Position numbers and translations under genes: made by a program
Notes under the pieces: generated by a model
Database searches by the model: none
What the model was told of the DNA's origin: nothing
The model's input: the letters and a program-made list of their open reading frames with translations, nothing else
Shown: positions 15,568 through 22,220 of the stretch, one piece after another
How the letters are laid out: every line of letters begins with the position of its first letter
Numbering within the stretch: position 1 is the stretch's first letter
From: JADLGL01 sp050184415
Lineage (GTDB): Bacteria; Pseudomonadota; Alphaproteobacteria; Rhizobiales; Kaistiaceae
Length of the DNA: 64,000 bases
Assembly (NCBI GenBank): GCA_050184415.1
Contig: JBFXAJ010000001.1
Coordinates: 124,001 to 188,000, forward strand
Direction: 5' to 3'

Positions 15568-16317
15568 ATGTCCGCAGTCATCAGCACCGGCGACAGCCTC
15601 TTCGAGCTGGTCGACCAGATCTCGAAGTCGGAGAAGCTCATGGACGGGCATGAGCTGCTGCGGCAGGCGCTCAACACCTACGGGCTCGACCACGTCGTCT
15701 ACATCGCGGTCAACCTGCCGACCGAGAAGCGGGATCGTCCGCTCGTCGCGATGACGTACTCGCCGGAGTGGCAGAAGCATTACGCGCAGCGCGACTATGT
15801 CGACATCGATCCCGTCGTCCGGGCCGGGATCGGCGGCATCCTGCCCGTCGACTGGGCGACCCTCGACCGCGCCCATCCGACCGTGAGGAAGTTCTTCGGC
15901 GAGGCCCAGGAGTTCAAGGTCGGCTCGCAGGGCATCTCGGTGCCGGTGCGGGGCCGGCACGGCGAGTTCGCGTTGTTCTCTGTGACGTCCGCCATGGACG
16001 ATCGCGAATGGGAGAAGCTGAAGCAGCGCTACATGCGCGACTTCATGCTCCTCGCCTACAATTTCCACGCCTTCGCCCTCAACGCGGAGCAGATCGAGCC
16101 GGCCGATGACTACCGCGACAAGCTGTCCTTCCGCGAGGTCGAGTGCCTCAGATGGACAGCGATGGGGAAGTCAGCCTGGGATACCGGGCAGATCATGGGC
16201 GTCAGCGAACGGACGGTGAAGTTCCACCTCGAGAACGCCCGGGCCAAGCTGCGGGCGATGAACACCACCCATGCCGTCTCCAAGGCCCTCAGTCTCAGCC
16301 TGATTACTCTCTACTGA
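15568..16317 (+). CDS. LuxR-family quorum-sensing regulator
   Basis: A 249-residue regulator. Residues about 25-165 form an autoinducer-binding domain with the conserved Trp/Tyr/Asp pattern (YSPEWQKHYAQRDYVDIDPV, then PVDWATL and GISVPVRGRHGEFALFSV). Residues about 180-245 form the LuxR helix-turn-helix (LSFREVECLRWTAMGKSAWDTGQIMGVSERTVKFH, given in two overlapping parts of the family pattern). The conserved ligand pocket and an adjacent synthase make it an acyl-homoserine-lactone receptor. Confidence 0.93.
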   Translation: MSAVISTGDSLFELVDQISKSEKLMDGHELLRQALNTYGLDHVVYIAVNLPTEKRDRPLVAMTYSPEWQKHYAQRDYVDIDPVVRAGIGGILPVDWATLDRAHPTVRKFFGEAQEFKVGSQGISVPVRGRHGEFALFSVTSAMDDREWEKLKQRYMRDFMLLAYNFHAFALNAEQIEPADDYRDKLSFREVECLRWTAMGKSAWDTGQIMGVSERTVKFHLENARAKLRAMNTTHAVSKALSLSLITLY

Positions 16318-16400
16318 GTGGTTGAGCGACGCATTGCTGCGTCGAAGGCGGTTCTTCTTTCCAGTTTAGTTTCGCCACTCTTTGCCCGATAACTGGCCCA

Positions 16401-16445
16401 GCCTGCCCTTTCGGACAGGTGGCGTCACCACCGGCGCACTATAGC
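16401..16445 (+). promoter_or_regulatory. lux box and -10 of the luxI promoter
   Basis: A 20-bp dyad at 16401-16420 has CCTG-N10-CAGG with inner CC/GG also paired (CCTGCCC against GGACAGG). TATAGC at 16440-16445 is a good -10, putting the likely start near 16452 and the dyad centre about 41.5 bp upstream. This is the standard position where an AHL-bound LuxR dimer replaces the -35 element. It lies 74 bp before the luxI start codon. Confidence 0.75.
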
Positions 16446-16493
16446 TTGAGCAAAGTGCGCTGCTGGCTCATTGGACAGAAAGAGGCGGAATAC

Positions 16494-17135
16494 ATGATCA
16501 GGATCGTTCAAGGTCACGAGCGTCACGCTTATCCCCGCGAAATCGATGGCATGCACCGGCTGCGCCGCAAGGTGTTCCATGACCGCATGCGCTGGGACGT
16601 TGCGGTTATTCGCCAGTGGGAGATCGACGGCTTCGATGTATTCGATCCGCTCTATCTCTTGTCTATCGATCAGCACAATCGCGTCGTCGGCACGCTCCGC
16701 ATGCTGCCGACCACGGGCTTCACGATGATCAACGACGTCTTCAGCGAGCTGCTTCCGGACGGGATGCCGATCCAGAGCCCGCTGATCTGGGAATCGAGCC
16801 GCTTCGCGGTCGACCATGAAGCGGATGTGCCGATCGGACCCAACGGCGTCAGCCGTGCGGTCGCCGAGCTTGGCCTTGCCATGAACGAGATCGGCATGCG
16901 CCTCGGCCTCACGCACATCGTGACGGTCTATGATGCGCTCGTTCATCGCGCCCTCCGCCGCGCCAGGTGCGCCGGGGAACCGATCGGCGAGCCCAAGAGG
17001 ATCGGCGGCACGCTGTCCTACGCGGTGTTCTACGAAGTCGGCCCGGAGACCGAGCGCGCGACGCGCGAAGCGAGCGGCATCACGGGACCCGTCATCGAGG
17101 AGCGCGGCGTGCAGCAGCTTCGCCGCGTCGCCTGA
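16494..17135 (+). CDS. Acyl-homoserine-lactone synthase (LuxI family)
   Basis: A 213-residue synthase making N-acyl-homoserine lactone from SAM and acyl-ACP or acyl-CoA. Conserved residues appear in LRRKVFHDRMRWDV (Arg, Phe, Trp), GFDVFDPLYLL (Asp), VVGTLRMLPTTG (Arg) and IWESSRFAVD (Glu, Ser-Arg). The start is ATG 16494 with GAGGCGG just before; the longer frame from 16419 would overlap the lux box. Downstream hairpins end the transcript. The acyl chain cannot be predicted. Confidence 0.95.
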   Translation: MIRIVQGHERHAYPREIDGMHRLRRKVFHDRMRWDVAVIRQWEIDGFDVFDPLYLLSIDQHNRVVGTLRMLPTTGFTMINDVFSELLPDGMPIQSPLIWESSRFAVDHEADVPIGPNGVSRAVAELGLAMNEIGMRLGLTHIVTVYDALVHRALRRARCAGEPIGEPKRIGGTLSYAVFYEVGPETERATREASGITGPVIEERGVQQLRRVA

Positions 17136-17142
17136 CCATTCG

Positions 17143-17184
17143 TTTGCGTCGCGCGCGGCCGGTGGCCGTCGCGCCAGACGCAAA
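17143..17184 (+). terminator. Hairpin after luxI
   Basis: Arms TTTGCGTCGCGCG-CGGCC and GGCCG-CGCGC-GACGCAAA form a stem of about 18 bp with small bulges, beginning 8 bp after the luxI stop. There is no long T-run on the plus strand after the stem. It probably ends or stabilises the luxI transcript. Confidence 0.6.
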
Positions 17185-17193
17185 AGGAGCCTG

Positions 17194-17315
17194 GCGGGAC
17201 GGGGTCGGCAGATGAGGCCACGGCCGCTGACCCGAGTCCCCTCTCGGAGTTGTGCCGACTGCCACTCCGTCCCGCTAGGACCTTCCCCGAACGGCGGCCG
17301 CCAGCGCGGCCGCCG
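17194..17315. other. Strongly structured intergenic stretch
   Basis: Two further stem-loops follow the luxI hairpin. The first has perfect 9-bp arms GCGGGACGG (17194-17202) and CCGTCCCGC (17267-17275), extended imperfectly, with an inner CCGAG/CTCGG hairpin. The second has 10-bp arms CGGCGGCCGC (17292-17301) and GCGGCCGCCG (17306-17315) with loop CAGC. There is no coding potential. It could be part of a small RNA or only a dispersed repeat; no promoter was recognised. Confidence 0.4.
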
Positions 17316-17400
17316 CCGCTGGCGTTTGACAGGCGCCCCATCCCTCGCCATCTAGGCGGCGGGAAGGGTGCGCCATTGCGGAAACGCCCGGGAGTTGCTG

Positions 17401-17970
17401 GTGACTTCGTACGGATGGGTGACCCTCGCCCTTTGGATCGTCTGGTATGCTTATTGGGCCGTCTCGGCCCGTGGACGCGCAAAGATGTCCCGCGCCGACA
17501 GCGGGGCGTCCTTCCTGGCCTATCGCGTGACCAACGTCACGGCGATCCTCCTCCTCCTCGTGCCGCGGTTTCGCGACACATGGATCAACACGCAGATCTT
17601 TGAGCCGACGGCCGGCATCATGATCGTCGGCGTGCTGCTGACGATCGCCGGCCTTGGCATCTCGGTCTGGGCGCGGGTCTATCTCGGTGCCCAGTGGACG
17701 GGCCGTGTCGGCGTGCGCGAGGGCCACCAGCTCATCCGCTCCGGCCCCTACCGTTTCGTCCGCCACCCGATCTATTCGGGCATGCTGCTCGCGTTCATCG
17801 GCACCGCGCTGGTGTACTGCGACTGGAGGTCGCTGGTCGCCATCGTCATGATGGCCGTAGCCCTCGCGTACAAGCTGCAGCGCGAGGAGCGCTGGATGCG
17901 CGAGCATTTCGCCGCCGACTACCAGGCCTATCACCGCCAGGTCGCGGCAATCATCCCGGGCGTCCTCTAG
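17401..17970 (+). CDS. Isoprenylcysteine carboxyl methyltransferase-family membrane protein
   Basis: A 189-residue integral membrane protein with four or five helices. The C-terminal ICMT/PEMT-type signature is GPYRFVRHPIYSGMLL, then REERWMREHFAADYQAYHRQV, which binds SAM. GTG 17401 is chosen because GGGAG lies 8 nt upstream and the first helix follows at once. Bacterial members methylate unknown lipids or small molecules. It stands alone between luxI and trkH. Confidence 0.85.
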   Translation: MTSYGWVTLALWIVWYAYWAVSARGRAKMSRADSGASFLAYRVTNVTAILLLLVPRFRDTWINTQIFEPTAGIMIVGVLLTIAGLGISVWARVYLGAQWTGRVGVREGHQLIRSGPYRFVRHPIYSGMLLAFIGTALVYCDWRSLVAIVMMAVALAYKLQREERWMREHFAADYQAYHRQVAAIIPGVL

Positions 17971-18098
17971 CGGCGTCGTTGCCGGCCTTGGCCGTGGCGC
18001 GTTTGGCCGCAGCGGCGGTTTCACGATAAGACCAATGCATTCTGTGGGCGGCGGGGCGACTCGCTCCGGCCGCCCGTCCATTTCGACGGGATGCGCCG

Positions 18099-19547
18099 GT
18101 GCTTCCGAGGCTTTGGCCTGCCGTTCTCAGCCTTGGCTGGATCATCCTGGCGATGGCGGCGGTGCAGGTCCTGATGGCCCTCGTCGCGCTCGCAGCCGGC
18201 GATGGCCTTGCGACGTCCTTCTTCGTCGGCGCCTCGATCTCGGCGTTCCTCGGGGGCTGTGCGGTGCTCGCGACGCGGGGCCGGCGCTTCGAGCTCCACT
18301 TCCGCGATGCCGTGCTCCTCACCGTCGGCGCCTGGTTCGTGCTGCCGCTCTTTGCCGCGGTGCCGCTCCTCCTCGACCCGCTCGACCTGGATCCGGTCGA
18401 TGCGCTGTTCGAGATGGTGTCGGCGATAACGACCACAGGAGCCACAGTCCTGACCGGGCTCGACAGGTTGCCGGCTTCAATGCTGCTGTGGCGGTCTACG
18501 CTCCAGTGGCTTGGCGGCTTCGGCATCATCGGCCTTGCCCTTGTCGTCCTGCCGTTCCTCAAGATCGGCGGCATGCAGCTCTTCCGCCTTGAATCGTCGG
18601 AACGAGGGGAGAAGCTCCTGCCGCGCATTCAGCAGATCGCCCGCGCCGTCGGTCAGGTCTATCTCGGGCTGACCTTCCTCTGCTTCGTCGTCTACCTCGT
18701 CCTCGGCATGACGCCGTTCGACGCGCTCAACCACGCGATGACGACGATCTGCACCGGCGGCTTCTCCACCCACGACGCCTCGTTCGGCTACTTCGAGAGC
18801 GCCGGCATCCGCTGGGCCGGGACGATCTTCATGATCGCCGGCGGCATTCCGTTCATCGCCTATCTGCGCCTCGTCGGCCGGGGGTCCCTCCGCGATCGCA
18901 TCGATCCGCAGATCCCGGTCTTCATGATCATCATCATCGTGGCGAGCGTCGCCGTTGCGGTGGCGCTGGTGCTGGGCGAGCGCCGGGGCATCGGTAGCGC
19001 GGTCACCGAGGCGACCTTCAACATCGTTTCGGTGATTACGACGACGGGGTACGCGACCACCGACTTCCTGCTGTGGGGCGAGTTCGCGGTCTTCGTGTTC
19101 TTCCTGACGATGTTCGTCGGCGGCTGCAGCGGCTCGACCAGCGGCGGGATCAAGATCCTCCGCTACCAGATCATCGTCGGCACGATCACCCGCCACATCA
19201 GGCAGACGATCTATCCCCACATGGTGCAGCCGGTGCGCTATGGCGGCAAGGCGATCGCGACCGAACAGATCGTATCGGTCGGCGTGTTCGTGTTCGTCTA
19301 TCTCGCGACGGTCGTGGTCGCGGCGACGCTGCTCTCGATCAGCGGCCTCGACTTCCTGACCAGCCTTTCGGCGGCGGCGAGCGGCGTCGGCAATGTTGGC
19401 CCCGGGCTCAGCACGGACATCGGCCCGGCGGGCATGTTCGCCGGCTTCAGCGAGTTTCAGAAGATCGTCCAGACCTTCGCGATGGTGCTCGGGCGGCTCG
19501 AGATCATCAGCGTCCTCGTGCTGTTCGCCCCGAGCTTCTACCGGTGA
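18099..19547 (+). CDS. trkH: Trk-type potassium uptake membrane subunit TrkH
   Basis: A 482-residue transporter with four pore-loop repeats. Selectivity-filter-like segments are seen in SAITTTGATVL, TICTGGFST, SVITTTGYATTDF and ASGVGNVGPGL, and the conserved gating-region phrase GGCSGSTSGGIKI is present. TrkH conducts potassium with cytoplasmic TrkA, which is not in this window. The start is GTG 18099. A 12-bp-stem hairpin follows 18 bp after the stop. Confidence 0.93.
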   Translation: MLPRLWPAVLSLGWIILAMAAVQVLMALVALAAGDGLATSFFVGASISAFLGGCAVLATRGRRFELHFRDAVLLTVGAWFVLPLFAAVPLLLDPLDLDPVDALFEMVSAITTTGATVLTGLDRLPASMLLWRSTLQWLGGFGIIGLALVVLPFLKIGGMQLFRLESSERGEKLLPRIQQIARAVGQVYLGLTFLCFVVYLVLGMTPFDALNHAMTTICTGGFSTHDASFGYFESAGIRWAGTIFMIAGGIPFIAYLRLVGRGSLRDRIDPQIPVFMIIIIVASVAVAVALVLGERRGIGSAVTEATFNIVSVITTTGYATTDFLLWGEFAVFVFFLTMFVGGCSGSTSGGIKILRYQIIVGTITRHIRQTIYPHMVQPVRYGGKAIATEQIVSVGVFVFVYLATVVVAATLLSISGLDFLTSLSAAASGVGNVGPGLSTDIGPAGMFAGFSEFQKIVQTFAMVLGRLEIISVLVLFAPSFYR

Positions 19548-19564
19548 TGTCACGCGGCGGGGCG

Positions 19565-19591
19565 CCACCTCTCCCCGCCGGGGAGAGGTGG
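19565..19591. repeat. Palindromic repeat with 12-bp stem, possible trkH terminator
   Basis: Perfect arms CCACCTCTCCCC and GGGGAGAGGTGG with loop GCC. The same palindrome recurs inside the hydantoinase gene near 25201-25223 and, with a small change, at 25336-25358. It is a dispersed element that here may terminate trkH transcription. Confidence 0.75.
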
Positions 19592-19685
19592 GAGATTTCG
19601 GCCCGTCCCGGCGCTGCGAAAGTGGAAAGGCTTCGACGTGGACCTATACGCTCCCGACGCCCGACACTACCGATCGTGACGGCCT

Positions 19686-19769
19686 CTAGAGCGCGCCCAC
19701 GACAATGGCGGCGATGAACGCGAATGCGGCGCCGAACACCAGGACACGAAGCGACAGGGTGGCAGTCAT
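19686..19769 (-). CDS. Putative 27-residue membrane microprotein
   Basis: A tiny frame encoding MTATLSLRVLVFGAAFAF followed by IAAIVVGAL, essentially one membrane helix. The purine-rich AAGGCGGACC lies about 12 nt before the ATG. It ends immediately with TAG. Such one-helix proteins often sit beside transporters, and here it lies between trkH and a CDF gene, but no function can be assigned. The remaining sequence of 19548-20000 holds only the palindrome. Confidence 0.4.
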   Translation of the reverse strand: MTATLSLRVLVFGAAFAFIAAIVVGAL

Positions 19770-20000
19770 GGCTGTGGTCCGCCTTGCTTCGTTGCGATCG
19801 TCACAGGCTAGACCGCATCGTGGCGATGACGAAGCAAAATGACGGTCGTTCCCGGGCAGCCTGTGGGTAACCTGTTCCAATCGAAGGCGCCGGATGGAGG
19901 GAGAAGGCCGTCACCGGGTATGGGCGCCCATCGCGGCGGCTTTTGGTTTGCGCGCGGCTGAGCTAGCGTCACCGCCCGTTCGCATGCGCCCGGAGGCGAG

Positions 20001-20888
20001 ATGAACCGAACCCTCCAGATCGCCATCGCGACGCTCTTCGTGGGCCTCCTGGTGTTGGCGCTGAAGTTCGCCGCGTATGTCGCGACGGGCAGCGTGGGGC
20101 TCTACTCGGACGCGCTCGAAAGCCTCGTCAATGTCGGCGCGGCGGTGGTCGCGATCATCGCGATCCGCGTCGCCGACAAGCCGGAGGATGCGAACCATCC
20201 CTTCGGCCACACCAAGGCGGAGTATTTCTCAGCGGTCGCCGAAGGCGTTCTGATCATCGCGGCAGCGGCCTCGATCCTGTGGGAGGCCTACAACGCGATC
20301 GGCGACCCGCCGATCCTCGAGCAGCCGTCGCTCGGCCTCCTCATCAATGTCGGCGCGACGGCAATCAACGCGGCCTGGGGCCTCTTCCTCGTGAACCGCG
20401 GCCGAAGACTCCACTCGCCGGCGCTCGAGGCCGACGGCCGCCACCTCTTCACCGACGTCATCACGTCGGTGGGCGTCATCGTCGGCGTGCTGCTGGCGAT
20501 CTGGACCGCGACGCCGATCCTCGACCCGATCGTCGCCGCACTCGTTGCGCTCAATATCCTGTGGACCGGCTGGGGGCTCGTCCGCCGCTCGGTCGGCGGC
20601 CTCATGGACGAGGCGGTCGCCCCGGCGGTCGCCGAGCGGATCCGCACCCTCATCGCCACCAATGCCGACGGCGCGATCGAAGCCCACGACCTCAAGACCC
20701 GCCGCGCCGGGCGGCTGACCTTCGTCGAGTTCCACCTCGTCGTCGCCGGGTCGATGCCGGTCACCAAGGCCCACGACATCTGCGACCGCATCGAGCGCGC
20801 GCTCAAGGACGAGATCGGCAACATCCGGATCTCGATCCATGTCGAGCCCGAAGAGAAGGCGAAGCATGCGGGGATCGTGGTTGTGTGA
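20001..20888 (+). CDS. Cation diffusion facilitator (CDF) metal transporter
   Basis: A 295-residue inner-membrane transporter with six helices and a cytoplasmic C-terminal domain. Metal-site residues lie in SVGLYSDALESLVNV (the D-x-x-x-S/D pattern), HPFGHTKAEYFSA between helices, and ADGRHLFTDVITSVGV in helix 5 (His and Asp). The C-terminal domain includes THD-like FVEFHLVVAGSM and ISIHVEPEEK. It exports divalent cations such as Zn, Fe or Mn in exchange for protons; the metal cannot be fixed. ATG 20001 follows GGAGGCGAG. Confidence 0.9.
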   Translation: MNRTLQIAIATLFVGLLVLALKFAAYVATGSVGLYSDALESLVNVGAAVVAIIAIRVADKPEDANHPFGHTKAEYFSAVAEGVLIIAAAASILWEAYNAIGDPPILEQPSLGLLINVGATAINAAWGLFLVNRGRRLHSPALEADGRHLFTDVITSVGVIVGVLLAIWTATPILDPIVAALVALNILWTGWGLVRRSVGGLMDEAVAPAVAERIRTLIATNADGAIEAHDLKTRRAGRLTFVEFHLVVAGSMPVTKAHDICDRIERALKDEIGNIRISIHVEPEEKAKHAGIVVV

Positions 20889-20896
20889 AGGGAGGG

Positions 20897-20972
20897 GGCG
20901 AATAGGGAGTAGCGAATAGCGAATAGCGGCGGGGCTCGCGTGACAGCTCCTATTCGCTATTCGCTATTCGCC
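20897..20972. repeat. CGAATAG heptamer inverted repeat
   Basis: The left arm carries CGAATAG units (about 20899-20927) and the right arm CTATTCG units (about 20950-20971), able to fold into a long hairpin just after the CDF stop. Related heptamer arrays occur at 26110-26193, 26897-26919 and 35865-35920, always beside a stop codon. Confidence 0.7.
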
Positions 20973-21026
20973 ACCTCGCCCCCTTGATTGACTCTCGATT
21001 AACCAGACCGCGGCAATTGTCGCGGG

Positions 21027-21881
21027 ATGTTCCGTCGTGTTGTGTATCTGGCGGTCGTCGCCTCCATCCTCGCCACGCTTGGTGGCTGCGCCCTCAATGT
21101 GTTCGGGGAGCGCCGGGAGGCATGGCGCAATGCCGAGGAATCGGCCTGCATGTCGACGCGGCCGTTCCGCCGCGACGAGGACATCACGATCGCCCGCGCC
21201 ATCAACGACCACGGTGTCTGCGGCCTCGAGCAGCCGCTGATCGTCGCCGCGCTTCTCGACGGCACGCTGTCCTTCAACGGCCGCGCTACGATCGGCTGCC
21301 CGATGGCGGTCACGATCGAGGCGTGGGTGACGAACGCGGTGCAGCCTGCCGCCATCGCCTGGTTCGGCCAGCCGATCTCCGGCATCCGGCAGATGGGCGG
21401 CTACAACTGCCGCAACGTCATGAACGACCCGGCCAACGAGCTGTCCGAGCACGCCTTCGGCAACGCGATCGACGTCAGCGGCTTCGTGCTTGCCGACGGG
21501 CGCGAGATCAGCGTCAGGAGCGACTGGAGCGGCGGCACGCGCGAGGAGCGCCTGTTCCTGCGCGACGTCACCTACACCGCCTGCCAGTATTTCAAGACGA
21601 CGCTCGGGCCGGGCTATCCGCAGCACGACGACCATCTCCATCTCGACCTCGCGCACCACAATGAGGCCGGCACGCGGCGCTACTGCAATCCGGACGTCGA
21701 CATGCCGGAACGGCCTGCGACCGCCGCGCCCGTCTTCGTCGCCGGCCCGGCGCCGCCGGGTGCGATCGCGACGCCCGTCGTCCACGCGCAGGTGCCGGTG
21801 CCGGTGGTCGTCACCGGTGTCCCGCCGCGGCCGGCGATGCCACCCGACATCGGTGGAATGATCGACCTCCTGCTGCGCTGA
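21027..21881 (+). CDS. Extensin-like family lipoprotein
   Basis: A 284-residue protein with a lipobox (LATLGGC, Cys 22), so probably anchored in a membrane. The extensin-like C-terminal domain spans about residues 40-225: CGLEQPL, MGGYNCRNV, SEHAFGNAIDVSGF and HDDHLHLDLA, with His and Asp residues laid out like a D,D-peptidase-type metal site. This family is common in Hyphomicrobiales and suspected to act on the envelope. A Pro/Val/Ala tail follows. It is a single-gene unit. Confidence 0.85.
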   Translation: MFRRVVYLAVVASILATLGGCALNVFGERREAWRNAEESACMSTRPFRRDEDITIARAINDHGVCGLEQPLIVAALLDGTLSFNGRATIGCPMAVTIEAWVTNAVQPAAIAWFGQPISGIRQMGGYNCRNVMNDPANELSEHAFGNAIDVSGFVLADGREISVRSDWSGGTREERLFLRDVTYTACQYFKTTLGPGYPQHDDHLHLDLAHHNEAGTRRYCNPDVDMPERPATAAPVFVAGPAPPGAIATPVVHAQVPVPVVVTGVPPRPAMPPDIGGMIDLLLR

Positions 21882-22040
21882 TCCAAGTTGCCGACCCGTC
21901 GAGCCCCCGATCTTCAATAAAAAGGGGATGACGGCCTGTTCCGGTTATGGAAGCGGCAATAAAAGGGGTGTATCTAACCTTCCACCTCTCGGGGAGGGGT
22001 CGGGCCGCCAAGGCCTGGAACCTAGCAACGGAGACGATCC

Positions 22041-22163
22041 GTGGTGGATAAGGGAAAGAGCTCGGGGAAGGCACCTGCCAAGGCTGCCCCGAAGGCCGCG
22101 GCGAAGCCCGCCGCCAAGGCTGCGGCGAAGCCGGCTGCCAAGCCGGCCGCCAAGAAGAAGTAA
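22041..22163 (+). CDS. Lys/Ala/Pro-rich histone H1-like microprotein
   Basis: A 40-residue basic protein: after MVDKGKSSGK it consists of AKPAAKAAAK-type repeats ending in AAKKK. GTG 22041 follows GGAGACGATCC, a good ribosome site, and a strong hairpin ends the unit, so it looks like a genuine gene. The composition matches the C-terminal tails of histone H1-like and AlgP-like proteins, which neutralise DNA or RNA charge. It could coat DNA or be disordered packaging filler. The preceding 21882-22040 holds two CAATAAAA-GGGG boxes and no other gene. Confidence 0.65.
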   Translation: MVDKGKSSGKAPAKAAPKAAAKPAAKAAAKPAAKPAAKKK

Positions 22164-22181
22164 GCGCCTCGTATACGGTTA

Positions 22182-22211
22182 GGACGGCCTGCGGTTCGTC
22201 CGCAGCCGTCC
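22182..22211 (+). terminator. Hairpin after the histone-like gene
   Basis: Arms GGACGG-CCTGCGG and CCGCAG-CCGTCC with loop TTCGT, 12 pairs with one bulge. It is followed by CCCGCC, not T residues. It separates this gene from the convergent hydantoinase gene. Confidence 0.6.
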
Positions 22212-22220
22212 CCCGCCGGA

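Noticed and set aside
19560..19700. Insertion-sequence remnant after trkH
   Set aside because: Only a short palindrome is present; no transposase fragment, terminal repeats or target duplication.
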